In this document: in pieces, positions 8,517 through 16,101 of the stretch | Layout: each line of letters begins with the position of its first letter | Numbering within the stretch: position 1 is the stretch's first letter | Assembly (NCBI GenBank): GCA_026125215.1 | Contig: JAHCLN010000013.1 | Coordinates: forward strand, 1 to 42,538 | DNA length: 42,538 nt | Reading direction: 5' to 3' | Origin: Opitutaceae bacterium | Lineage (GTDB): Bacteria > Verrucomicrobiota > Verrucomicrobiia > Opitutales > Opitutaceae | Program-made: the position numbers and the translations under genes | The notes under the pieces: model-generated | Database searches by the model: none | Told to the model about the DNA's origin: nothing | Seen by the model: only the letters and a program-made list of their open reading frames with translations

Positions 8517-9272
8517 ATGCTCATCGACACCAACGTCAACCTGGGCCCGTGGCCGTTCGCGCCGCTCCCCGAACTCGCCGCCCCGCAGCTCGCCGCGCGC
8601 CTCGGCACCGCCGGCATCCGCCGCGCGCTCGTCTCGCCGCTCGCCGCAGTCTTCCTGCCCGACCCGATGCCGGCCAACGCCAAACTCTTCGCCGCCATCC
8701 GCCGCACCCCCGCCCTGCTGCCCGTGCCGGTCCTCAATCCCGCCCTCGCCAACTGGCGCGAACAGCTCGACCGCTGCCGTGCGGCCGCGCCGATCCGGGC
8801 CGTGAAACTTTTCCCGAACTACCACAACTACCGGCTCACGGCCCGGCGGCTGGACGACTTCATGGCCGCCATCGCCCGGGCCGGCCTGCGGCTCATCGTC
8901 AACGTCCGCCTGGAGGACGAGCGCCACCGGTATTTCGCGCTGAAGATCAAGGGCGTGCCGGTCAAGGACATCGCCCGCTTCCTGCGGCGTTTCCCCGGCC
9001 AGCACGTTTTCCTCGCCGGCCTCTACCGCCCCGAACTGAAGCAGCTCGCCGCCGACCACAAAAACTTCTCCGCCGACATCGCCTTCTGCGAGTGGGCCGA
9101 AACCGTGAAGGACCTGCTCACCGTGATGCCCGCCCGCCGGCTCATGCTCGGCACCAACACCCCGCTGCTCTCCACCCGCGCCCAGGCCGACAAACTCCGC
9201 CTCGCCCAACTCCCCGCCCGCACCAAGGCCCTCATCGGCACTGAAAACGCCCGCCGCTTTTTTAATTTTTAA
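8517..9272 (+). CDS. Degenerate amidohydrolase paralogue, probable pseudoenzyme
   Basis: The 251-residue protein is similar in length and layout to the preceding amidohydrolase, and starts eight bases after it. The metal-binding residues are substituted: the N-terminal motif reads IDTNVNLG instead of the D-x-H-x-H type, and the C-terminal GSDLP aspartate motif is replaced by GTNTPL. The frame is intact and codon use matches its neighbours, so this is not a decayed pseudogene. It is more likely a catalytically inactive partner or a protein with a changed role. The GTENARRFF end matches the GNTARLL end of its neighbour. Function is unknown. Confidence 0.72.
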   Translation: MLIDTNVNLGPWPFAPLPELAAPQLAARLGTAGIRRALVSPLAAVFLPDPMPANAKLFAAIRRTPALLPVPVLNPALANWREQLDRCRAAAPIRAVKLFPNYHNYRLTARRLDDFMAAIARAGLRLIVNVRLEDERHRYFALKIKGVPVKDIARFLRRFPGQHVFLAGLYRPELKQLAADHKNFSADIAFCEWAETVKDLLTVMPARRLMLGTNTPLLSTRAQADKLRLAQLPARTKALIGTENARRFFNF

Positions 9273-9279
9273 CCCTCCC

Positions 9280-9347
9280 TCATTCTCGTTCTCTTAATCG
9301 TTCTCGTTCTCTCGAATCGGGAAAGAGAATGAGCAGGAGAACGAGGA
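9280..9347. repeat. CTCATTCTCGTTCTC-type inverted repeat
   Basis: Pyrimidine-rich tracts (TCATTCTCGTTCTC, then TCGTTCTCGTTCTC) are followed by the complementary purine-rich stretch GAGAATGAGCAGGAGAACGA. The RNA would fold into a long imperfect hairpin just after the amidohydrolase pair. There is no T-run, so a standard intrinsic terminator is not supported. It resembles a dispersed simple palindromic element. Confidence 0.5.
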
Positions 9348-9378
9348 TAGCATACTCCAGTCCATTTCCCCTCCCCTC

Positions 9379-10602
9379 ATGTCCACCGCCACGCCTCCCG
9401 TCCTGAAACCCATCGTTGACGAGCCCGTCCCGCAGCCGGTGCGCTGGGGCGATGCCGAGCTCACCCAGCTCGCCGCGATGGTGCGGCAAAAATCCCTTTT
9501 TTATTGGAATGGGCCGCAGACCAGCACCCTCCTCGCCGACTTCCGCCGGCACTACCCGCTGAAGCACCTCTTCCCCTGCTCCTCCGGCTCGGCCTCGCTC
9601 CACATCGCCGTCGCCGCGCTGCGGCTCAAGCCCGGCGAGGAGATCATCGTCTCGCCCATCACCGACATGGGCTCCGTCATCGGCATCCTCTATCAGCAGG
9701 GCGTGCCGGTCTTCGCCGACCTCGACCCGCGCACCTACAACATGGACCCGGAATCGGTCCGCCGCGCCATCACTCCAAAAACCCGCGCCATCATGGCCGT
9801 GCACCTCGCCGGCAACCCCTGCGACATGACCGCACTCCTCGCCATCGCCAAGGAGCACCACCTCGTCGTCATCGAGGACTGCGCGCAATCCTGGGGCGCG
9901 AAACATCGTGGCACGCCCGTCGGCCTCATGGGCGACTTCGGCTGCTACTCGTTCAACGATTTCAAGCACATCGCCTGCGGCGACGGCGGCATGGTCGGCA
10001 CCAACCGCGACGACCTCGGGGCCGGCCTCTCCAAGTGGGGCGACAAGTGCTACGACCGCGTCGCCGGCACGCGCGACCCCGAGGAACTCGCGCCCAACTA
10101 CCGCATGAGCGAGCCCGAGTCGGCCGTGTGCGTGGCCCAGCTCGGCAAACTCGAAAACATCGTCGCCCGCCGGAACCGCGCCGGTTCGCTCCTCACCTCC
10201 CTCCTGCAGGGCCTCCCCGGCGTGCTCCCGCCCGTCACCCGCGAAGGTGATTTTCATAGCTACTGGTTCTACTTTCTCCGCCTCGACCTTGCCGTGCTCA
10301 AGGTCTCGCGCGCCGATTTCGTCGCCGAACTGCGCGCCCAGGGCGTCGCCGCCAACGCCGGCTACATCCCCATGCCCGTTTACCGCTACAAGGTTTTCCA
10401 AAACCACAATTTCTTCGGCGGCGCGTGGCCGGTCCGCGACTTCGGCCTCACGACCATGGACTATACCCGGGTCAGCTGCCCGGTCGCGCAGGCCATCCTC
10501 GACGACGGCGTCACCCTCCCGCTCAACGAGGCCATGACCGACGCCTACATCGAAAAGGTCGCCCGCGCCATCCGCACCGTGGCGGAGCGGTTGGCGACGT
10601 AA
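9379..10602 (+). CDS. DegT/DnrJ/EryC1/StrS family PLP aminotransferase
   Basis: The 407-residue length and motifs are typical of sugar aminotransferases: SSGSASLHIAV near residue 73 (cofactor phosphate region), VIEDCAQSWGA with the PLP-pairing Asp, and SFNDFKHIACGDGGMV with the Schiff-base lysine at K196. These enzymes transfer an amino group to a keto-sugar nucleotide or a cyclitol. The gene follows the amidohydrolase pair after a repeat-containing gap and precedes a PhyH-family gene by 92 bases. A second DegT-type gene lies on the opposite strand at 11724. The amino acceptor is not identifiable. Confidence 0.88.
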   Translation: MSTATPPVLKPIVDEPVPQPVRWGDAELTQLAAMVRQKSLFYWNGPQTSTLLADFRRHYPLKHLFPCSSGSASLHIAVAALRLKPGEEIIVSPITDMGSVIGILYQQGVPVFADLDPRTYNMDPESVRRAITPKTRAIMAVHLAGNPCDMTALLAIAKEHHLVVIEDCAQSWGAKHRGTPVGLMGDFGCYSFNDFKHIACGDGGMVGTNRDDLGAGLSKWGDKCYDRVAGTRDPEELAPNYRMSEPESAVCVAQLGKLENIVARRNRAGSLLTSLLQGLPGVLPPVTREGDFHSYWFYFLRLDLAVLKVSRADFVAELRAQGVAANAGYIPMPVYRYKVFQNHNFFGGAWPVRDFGLTTMDYTRVSCPVAQAILDDGVTLPLNEAMTDAYIEKVARAIRTVAERLAT

Positions 10603-10694
10603 GCGCCGGACCGAATATTCGGCCACTGCGGGGTTGACGCCCGCCGGAGGTTCCCCAACGAGCAGGACCGGCGCATCACAACCGCCGCCACCCC

Positions 10695-11486
10695 ATGCCC
10701 ATCGTCAAGCCCACCCCCGAGTTGCTGGCCCAGTTCAACCGCGACGGTTTCCTCGTCCTGCCCGACATGCTCTCCCCCGCCGAGGTCGAGGGCTACCGCA
10801 CCGCCCTGGAGCGGGTCTTCGCCAAGCACAGCCCGGAGGCCGACCTCTACCACATGCAGGAAATCTGGCGGTCGAAGCTCTTCGAGCACGGCCCGGAATT
10901 CGACACCCTCATCGACCATCCCGGCATCGCCGAGTTCGTGGACGCGGTGCTGGGCGACGACTGCCACCTCATCGCCTTCTCCGGGCTGAGGACGATGCCC
11001 GGCAAGACCATCACCTTCTGGCACCTCGACGATGTCTGCCGGCTGCCCATTCCCGACGGCCTGGCCCTCGACCCGCGCATCCCGATGCCCACGTTCACGA
11101 TCAACATGAATTACTATCTGTGCGATGTGGACGAGGAGCTGGGGCCCACCCAGTTCATCCCCGGCAGCCACCGGGCCGGCCGGCCGCCGCGCGAGTCGGA
11201 CCACGACGCCAACGGCAACCCGACCTACGAGGGCCGCTCGCTCGTGAACTCCTGCGGCAAGGCCGGGACGCTCGTGCTGTGGAACGACCAGACCTGGCAT
11301 CGCGGCGGACCGAACGTTTCCAACGGCCGCATCCGCTGGGTGATCCAGACCCCCTTCGCCCGCCGCTGGGTCGCGCAGCGTTTCTGGCCCTTCGTGAACT
11401 ACCGCCTGCCCGATGAGGTCATCGCCCGCGCCACGCCGCGGCGGAAGCGCCTCCTCGGTTTCCACGGCATCGGCGCCTACGGCTGA
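10695..11486 (+). CDS. Phytanoyl-CoA dioxygenase (PhyH) family protein
   Basis: The 263-residue non-haem Fe(II)/2-oxoglutarate oxygenase has the HxD motif at H110 and D112 (FWHLDD), the distal His at H202 (QTWHRGG), and arginines in NGRIRW (around 212 to 214) suited to bind 2-oxoglutarate. The metal triad is complete, so it should be active. Family members hydroxylate diverse small molecules. Placed between two aminotransferases, it might hydroxylate an amino-sugar or lactone intermediate. The gap upstream (10603 to 10694) contains the 12-base palindrome CCGAATATTCGG at 10611 to 10622, with no evident function. Confidence 0.85.
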   Translation: MPIVKPTPELLAQFNRDGFLVLPDMLSPAEVEGYRTALERVFAKHSPEADLYHMQEIWRSKLFEHGPEFDTLIDHPGIAEFVDAVLGDDCHLIAFSGLRTMPGKTITFWHLDDVCRLPIPDGLALDPRIPMPTFTINMNYYLCDVDEELGPTQFIPGSHRAGRPPRESDHDANGNPTYEGRSLVNSCGKAGTLVLWNDQTWHRGGPNVSNGRIRWVIQTPFARRWVAQRFWPFVNYRLPDEVIARATPRRKRLLGFHGIGAYG

Positions 11487-11509
11487 AGTTAAAAAAACGC
11501 AGCGGGGTT

Positions 11510-11714
11510 AACCGCTAATTCGCGCTAATCGAAGCTAATGTCAGAGCTGCCGAATTTTTGGCCCTGATACCTCCCATGTCGCCAATGGCTGGTAAACCAC
11601 GGATTAATCCGGACAAGAAATCACCCCATCTTGCCCATCCGAGTAATCCGCGGCTAAAAGTCCAAAAGCGTCGGGGTGATTGGTATTGGCGTCAATTAGC
11701 GTGCATTGGCGGTT
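11510..11714. repeat. Long imperfect inverted repeat between convergent genes
   Basis: The arms at 11510 to 11539 and 11685 to 11714 are inverted repeats matching at 24 of 30 positions. They are built on a CTAATTCGCGCTAATCG-type motif. A nested pair lies inside (around CCACGGATTAATCCGG near 11597 and GAGTAATCCGCGGC near 11641). The whole element sits between the convergent PhyH and DegT genes, where a bidirectional terminator or a palindromic mobile-element remnant would be expected. No transposase remnant was seen. Confidence 0.6.
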
Positions 11715-11723
11715 TATTTAGCC

Positions 11724-12965
11724 TCAGCCGCACACCTCGCCGTGCACAGCGATCACGCTGTCCGCAATATAGTCCGCGTCTTCCGCGGTGTAGAGCACGC
11801 CCAGCGGCAGCGCGATGAAACGGGCCGTGATGTCCTCGGTCCGCGGAAAATCCTGCGGACGATAACCCGGCGCCGGCCACTCCTGAGAGTCGCGGAAGGG
11901 CGACGTCGCGGGGTGCGCCGTCATGCGCGGACTCTTCAGGTAGTCGCGGTTGTATTGCGGATAGGTGCCGGTGCGGGCGCCGCAGTTGACGTTGCGCGCG
12001 TCGAGCTTTTCCCGGAACGGCGCGACGTGCGCCGGGTTGTCCAGCAGCAGGTAGGGCTCAAAGCCAAGGTCGCCTTCCGGATCGGGATTTTTGCGCAGAC
12101 CCAGCCCCTTCAGCCCGGCCAGCCGGGGCAGGATGCGCGCCTGCAGCGCCCGGCAGTGCGCGCGGATCTGCTCGACCTTGCGCAACTGTGCGAGGGCCAC
12201 CGCGCCCTGCAGCTCGGACATCCGGTATTGTCCGCCGACAAAGGCCGGTTCATGCGGCGGCACAATCGTGGCATGATAGGGCCGGTAGTTGCCGAGGTCG
12301 CTCAGCCGCACCGCCCGCTCGTAGATCCGTTGGTCGCGCGTTACCACCATGCCGCCCTCGCCGCAGGTCGCGACCTTGTTGTATTGCAGGCTGTAGGTGG
12401 CCACATCGCCCCAGGTGCCGATCTTGCGGCCCCGATAGCGGGCGCCCAGCGACTGCGCGCAGTCCTCCAGCACGAAAATCCCGCGCCGGTGCGCCTCCAG
12501 CACGATCGGCTCCATGTCGGCCGCCACGCCCTGGTAGTGCACCACGACCACCGCCCGCGTGCGCGGCGTCGTCAGCCGGGCGATCTCCGTCGCCGGCATG
12601 TTCAGCGACTCGTCGATCTCCGCCAGCACCGGCCGCGCACCGGTGCGCACGATCGCGGTGAAACACGAAATCCAGCTCCACGCCGTGAGAATGACCTCGT
12701 CGCCCGGGCCGACGCCCATCGCGGCGAGCGCCACCTCCAGCGCCCCCGTGCCGCTGTTCACCGCCAGCGCGTAATCCGTCCCGATATACTCGCGGAACTC
12801 CTTCTCCAGCGTCGCCACCATCGGCGGCGTGGATTTGAAATCCACGCCATAATAGCGAAAGGGCTCCTTGCGCCGGAGCACATCGAGCACCAGCGCCTCT
12901 TCCTCGGCGCCGATCAGCGCGCTGCCAAGGCCGGGGACGGGACGGGGGCGAAGCGAAGACGACAT
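11724..12965 (-). CDS. DegT/DnrJ/EryC1/StrS family PLP aminotransferase, second paralogue
   Basis: The 413-residue protein carries the family signature VNSGTGALEVAL, the PLP-pairing aspartate in LEDCAQSLGAR, and the Schiff-base lysine K197 in QYNKVATCGEGGMV. It is transcribed toward the PhyH gene, with an inverted repeat between the two stops. The ATG at 12965 gives the family-typical N-terminus; an upstream in-frame ATG near 13025 adds 20 unremarkable residues. It is not a simple duplicate of the 9379 gene, since the two differ through most of their length. Probably it aminates another sugar-like keto substrate. Confidence 0.87.
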   Translation of the reverse strand: MSSSLRPRPVPGLGSALIGAEEEALVLDVLRRKEPFRYYGVDFKSTPPMVATLEKEFREYIGTDYALAVNSGTGALEVALAAMGVGPGDEVILTAWSWISCFTAIVRTGARPVLAEIDESLNMPATEIARLTTPRTRAVVVVHYQGVAADMEPIVLEAHRRGIFVLEDCAQSLGARYRGRKIGTWGDVATYSLQYNKVATCGEGGMVVTRDQRIYERAVRLSDLGNYRPYHATIVPPHEPAFVGGQYRMSELQGAVALAQLRKVEQIRAHCRALQARILPRLAGLKGLGLRKNPDPEGDLGFEPYLLLDNPAHVAPFREKLDARNVNCGARTGTYPQYNRDYLKSPRMTAHPATSPFRDSQEWPAPGYRPQDFPRTEDITARFIALPLGVLYTAEDADYIADSVIAVHGEVCG

Positions 12966-13331
12966 GACCCTGTGTTTGCCGGAACTCGCCCGGTCTTCGC
13001 AAGCGCACAGTGATTCATAAAACAAGGTTGCCCCCGAAACCCGCCCCAGTCCGCCAGAGATAAGGTGAAATTCAGGAAAGCCGGAATACGGACTACCTTA
13101 TCTGGAACTCAGGGAAACTGGAACCCAGGCAGTCCGAGCTTGGGTCTTGGCGGCCGTCCGGGAGGTAGGCCCTCCAGCAGAATATCGTCCGTTTTATCCG
13201 CGCCATCCGTGGTCAAGATCAGGGTCTTTTCCAGTGTTCCTGAGTTCCAGATTAAAACCTGCCTTGGAGTCCGTTTCCCCAATTCCGCATTTCCTTCCCG
13301 CCCGAAACCGCCTTGGCTCGGTCCACCCCGC
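12966..13331. other. 366-base intergenic region with repeat elements
   Basis: This gap separates the divergent DegT gene and beta-propeller gene. It contains a paired repeat (13100 to 13254, listed separately) and a partial left arm (AAATTCAGGAAAGCCGGAA near 13068). A segment ATCCGCGCCATCCGTGG near 13197 is echoed near 16813. Promoters for both flanking genes must lie here, but I cannot place them. Confidence 0.5.
13100..13254. repeat. Dispersed inverted-repeat element, copy A
   Basis: The left arm ATCTGGAACTCAGGGAAACT starts at 13100, and the right arm TTTCCAGTGTTCCTGAGTTC (continuing CAGATTA) runs from about 13228 to 13254. The two are complementary with few mismatches and are separated by about 100 bases. 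The same arms recur at 15398 to 15475, flanking the propeller gene on its other side, and half copies occur at 15542 and 16853. Confidence 0.7.
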
Positions 13332-15377
13332 ATGCCCCCTCCCTCCGCCACCGCCCGCGACCTCGGCATCCCCGTCAAAGGCGTGAGCTGGACGCGGCTC
13401 CACCCCGGCTGGACCGCCGACGGGAAACCCTCCCTGCTCATCTCGATGGGCCAGAACAACGGCGGGCTCTTCGTCCTCGACGTGGACCTCGCCACCGGCC
13501 GCTGCCGCCAATACCCGGTCGCCACTCCCGCCACCTCCATCTGGCCCAGCGCCGCCTGGCGCTCGCTGCGCAGCGGCTTCGTTTACCTCGCCTCCGCCTG
13601 GGACGGACTCCTGCACCGCTTCGATGCCAACCACCCGGAGCGCGGCGTGGAAAACCTCGGCCGGCTCGACCCGGCCGGCACCTTCGGGTTGGGCATCACC
13701 GAAACCCCCGACGGCGCGGTCTGGGTGGGCTCCTTCCCCGGCGCCCGGCTCACTCGCTACGACCCCGCCACCGGCTGCTGCACCGCCTGCGGCCGCAAGG
13801 ACGCCGTGGACGAATACCTGTATCCGCTCGCCGGCGACGACGGTTCGCTCGCCGCCCTCGTGAAGTTCGTGCGGCCGCACCTCATCCTCATCGATCCCGC
13901 CACCGGCGAACACCGCGAGGCCGGACCCGCGGTTGACGACCCCACCGACCAGACCCGCTTCCTCAAATTCTACCGGGGCACCGACCGCCGGCTCTACCTC
14001 GACTCCCACGCCGGCCGGTTCCGCGTGGACGGCCTCAGGCTCAGCCCGGTGACCGAGCTGCCGCCGCCGCAGCCCGGCATCCACGCCACCTACCAGCACG
14101 ACTACCAGGCCCCGCTGGAAATGCCCGGCGGCTGGACCGCCCACCTGCTCGACGGCGGCATCAACGGCATCGGCACCTGCCGCGACCTGCTGCTGGTCAA
14201 CCGCGATCCGCTCGTGCCCAGCCGCCGCCTGCGGCTTGATTGGACCGGCGGCGGTTCCAACCTGCATGTCATCGCCGCCAGCCCCGACGGCCGGCTCTAC
14301 GGCAGCAGCTACATGCCCAACCGACTTTTCTGCGCTGATGTCAGCGCAGAAAAGTCGCCCGCCGACATGTCCGCCATAGCTTCAGCGACGGCGGAAGCCT
14401 TGGCGAAGGAGGGCCATACAACTGAAAGCGTCCCTCTCTGCGATCTCGGCGAGCACACCTTCGCCGGCGGCGAAGCCTACTCGGTGGCCGTGCTCGACGG
14501 CTTGGTTTACCTCGCGTCCTACCCGGAGGCGCGGCTCTCGGTTTTTGACCCGGGAAAACCGGTGCGCTTCGGCGCCGCCCCCGGCGACAACCCGCGCGAC
14601 CTCGGCCGGCTCGACGCCGTGAGCTACCGGCCCAACGCCATGATCACCACCCCCGACGGCCGCCTCTGGATCGGCTCCTCGCCCGACTACGGCCTGCGCG
14701 ACGGCACGCTCGCTTGGTATGAACCGGCCACGGGCGCATCCCGATCCCACCGCACCGTCGTGGCCGACACCTCGCCGGCCGCCCTCCTTTACCTGCCGGA
14801 CCTGCAACGCATCCTCATCGGTCTGAGCATCGAGGCGGGCACCGGCGTCAGTGTCACCCGCCGCGAGGGTGGCTTCGCGCTTTGGGATCCGGTGGCCGAC
14901 CGGTTGGAATGGTCCGGCGACGGCGGTCTCGCCGACCTCGCCGACGTGACCTCGCTCGCCCCGGCGGGGGACGGCCGCGTCTATGCGCTCATCGGCCGGG
15001 GCGACCACATCCTCACCGCCGGCGCACCCGAGATCCGGCCGCGGCTCGCGCTCTTCGATCCGGTTAAGCGACAGGTCGTGGACTCCGCGTGGCTGCCGGA
15101 GGATTTTGGTCCGCTGTCGTGGCACGGTTATTATTCGCTCCGCGTCGGTCCCGGCGGCACGGTCTATGGCGCGACGGGTTACTGCGTCTTCCGCATCCGG
15201 CCCGGCACCTGCGAGGTCGAACGCATCTGGCAACCCGACACCCCGCCGGTGCGAACCGGCACCGTCTGGCTCACCCACTCCACGCCCAACGCCATCGACG
15301 TCGTCGGTCCGATCATCGGCAACCAGTTCTACTTCGCCACCGGCTGGCGCCTCCGCGCACTGACATTGCCGGCGTGA
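13332..15377 (+). CDS. Large beta-propeller-like protein of unknown function, with in-frame palindromic insertion
   Basis: The 681-residue product is built of repeated blade-like units (ITETPDGAVWVGSFPGARLTRY, IAASPDGRLYGSSY, ITTPDGRLWIGSSPDYG, RVGPGGTVYGATGY). They resemble SMP-30/Vgb-type or quinoprotein-like propellers in which each blade ends in a short outer strand. No signal peptide is evident from the ATG at 13332, so a cytosolic role is likely. The frame remains open upstream to 13065, but that stretch lies in intergenic repeat DNA. Residues 331 to about 365 are encoded by a palindromic repeat and do not look like propeller sequence; they probably form a loop. The gene stands alone between two copies of one inverted repeat. 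Function unknown. Confidence 0.75.
   Translation: MPPPSATARDLGIPVKGVSWTRLHPGWTADGKPSLLISMGQNNGGLFVLDVDLATGRCRQYPVATPATSIWPSAAWRSLRSGFVYLASAWDGLLHRFDANHPERGVENLGRLDPAGTFGLGITETPDGAVWVGSFPGARLTRYDPATGCCTACGRKDAVDEYLYPLAGDDGSLAALVKFVRPHLILIDPATGEHREAGPAVDDPTDQTRFLKFYRGTDRRLYLDSHAGRFRVDGLRLSPVTELPPPQPGIHATYQHDYQAPLEMPGGWTAHLLDGGINGIGTCRDLLLVNRDPLVPSRRLRLDWTGGGSNLHVIAASPDGRLYGSSYMPNRLFCADVSAEKSPADMSAIASATAEALAKEGHTTESVPLCDLGEHTFAGGEAYSVAVLDGLVYLASYPEARLSVFDPGKPVRFGAAPGDNPRDLGRLDAVSYRPNAMITTPDGRLWIGSSPDYGLRDGTLAWYEPATGASRSHRTVVADTSPAALLYLPDLQRILIGLSIEAGTGVSVTRREGGFALWDPVADRLEWSGDGGLADLADVTSLAPAGDGRVYALIGRGDHILTAGAPEIRPRLALFDPVKRQVVDSAWLPEDFGPLSWHGYYSLRVGPGGTVYGATGYCVFRIRPGTCEVERIWQPDTPPVRTGTVWLTHSTPNAIDVVGPIIGNQFYFATGWRLRALTLPA
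14322..14425. repeat. Palindromic element inserted in frame in the propeller gene
   Basis: A perfect inverted repeat with 17-base arms (CGACTTTTCTGCGCTGA at 14322 to 14338 and its complement at 14341 to 14357, loop TG) occupies exactly 12 codons, starting on a codon boundary. A second hairpin-forming segment follows (TCCGCC at 14370 paired with GGCGGA at 14390; CCTT at 14398 with AAGG at 14406). Together they read as about 35 in-frame residues rich in Ala, Ser, Lys and Glu, unlike the surrounding blades. This resembles the Rickettsia palindromic elements that insert within coding genes. Confidence 0.75.
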
Positions 15378-15397
15378 GCCGAGGCCAAGACAGGGCT

Positions 15398-15475
15398 TTA
15401 TCTGGAACTCAGGAAAACTGGAACCAAACCAATCTTGTCCGGGATCCTTTCCAGCTTTCCTGAGTTCCAGATTAA
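15398..15475. repeat. Dispersed inverted-repeat element, copy B
   Basis: The left arm TTATCTGGAACTCAGGAAAA starts at 15398, and the right arm TTTCCAGCTTTCCTGAGTTC (ending CAGATTAAA) ends at 15475. The core arms are complementary with a single mismatch over about 24 bases. The spacer is about 24 bases, so the transcript would fold into a strong hairpin just after the propeller stop. A terminator-like or mRNA-stabilising role is possible. Confidence 0.72.
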
Positions 15476-15541
15476 ATCCATTTTCAAATGCGCGGCCGGC
15501 CGGAGGCCATCTCTACAAATCCTATCCCCGGTTCACGGTCC

Positions 15542-15570
15542 GTTCCAGCTTTCCTGATTTCCACATTCAG
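15542..15570. repeat. Half copy of the dispersed element (right arm)
   Basis: GTTCCAGCTTTCCTGATTTC followed by CACATTCA matches the right arm of copies A and B with a few changes, and nearly equals the half copy at 16853. No left arm is seen nearby. Confidence 0.55.
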
Positions 15571-15634
15571 TTCTCAGTCCGTTTGCTCCGCAGGGTTGCA
15601 TTTTCCCCGCATACCGCTTGATTTCCCATAACAC

Positions 15635-16003
15635 ATGAAACGCATCGCCTGGCTCCTCATGCTCGTCGTCGGCACCGCGCTCGCGCAGGTGCGGCCGGTG
15701 ACGTTGCCGGACACCGCGGACGATGCGTGCGGTTGCTGCGGGACGGAATGCGCCTGCGCGGTGCCGGCCGAATGCGCCCCGCCCCCGCCCGCGCCCGCCC
15801 CGTTGCCCGCCGCCGAGCGCCCGGCCGCCCTGCGGGCCGAGGTCAAGCGGACCGCAGCGGAAAAGGAAAAGTTCTCCGCCTCAGATTACTTCGCGAGTTT
15901 TGCGCCGCGTGCGACCGCTTCGGTCGCGCAGCCGGCCCCCGCCCCGGCGGGGCTCACTGCGAGCGCGCCGTTGTTCACGGTGCACTGCAGTCTCCGGATC
16001 TGA
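15635..16003 (+). CDS. Small secreted Cys- and Pro-rich protein, possible metal binder
   Basis: I do not recognise this 122-residue protein. It begins with a clear signal peptide (MKRIAWLLMLVVGTALAQ). Directly after comes a dense cysteine cluster at C32, C34, C35, C39, C41 and C47, then a proline/alanine-rich linker (residues 48 to 70) and a low-complexity tail with a late Cys-Ser pair. The cluster suggests metal binding or disulphides in the periplasm. It is the first gene of the copper-type island and 98 bases ahead of the outer-membrane-like gene, so a role in copper sequestration is plausible. The signal peptide decides the start at 15635. Confidence 0.65.
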   Translation: MKRIAWLLMLVVGTALAQVRPVTLPDTADDACGCCGTECACAVPAECAPPPPAPAPLPAAERPAALRAEVKRTAAEKEKFSASDYFASFAPRATASVAQPAPAPAGLTASAPLFTVHCSLRI

Positions 16004-16101
16004 GTTGCCCAGGCTAGGTGTGTCCCTGCGTCGGTCGCGGCCGCATTGGTCGGCCGTCCGCGCCCAAGCCCGTGGTTCGGGCCCAACCTGTCTGTGCATT
16101 C

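Noticed and set aside
10611..10622. Palindrome CCGAATATTCGG between the DegT and PhyH genes
   Set aside because: A 12-base palindrome can occur by chance, there is no second copy, and the spacing to the genes gives no support for an operator.
13065..13331. N-terminal extension of the propeller frame
   Set aside because: The stretch covers intergenic inverted repeats and gives a non-conserved Ser/Pro/Arg-rich peptide.
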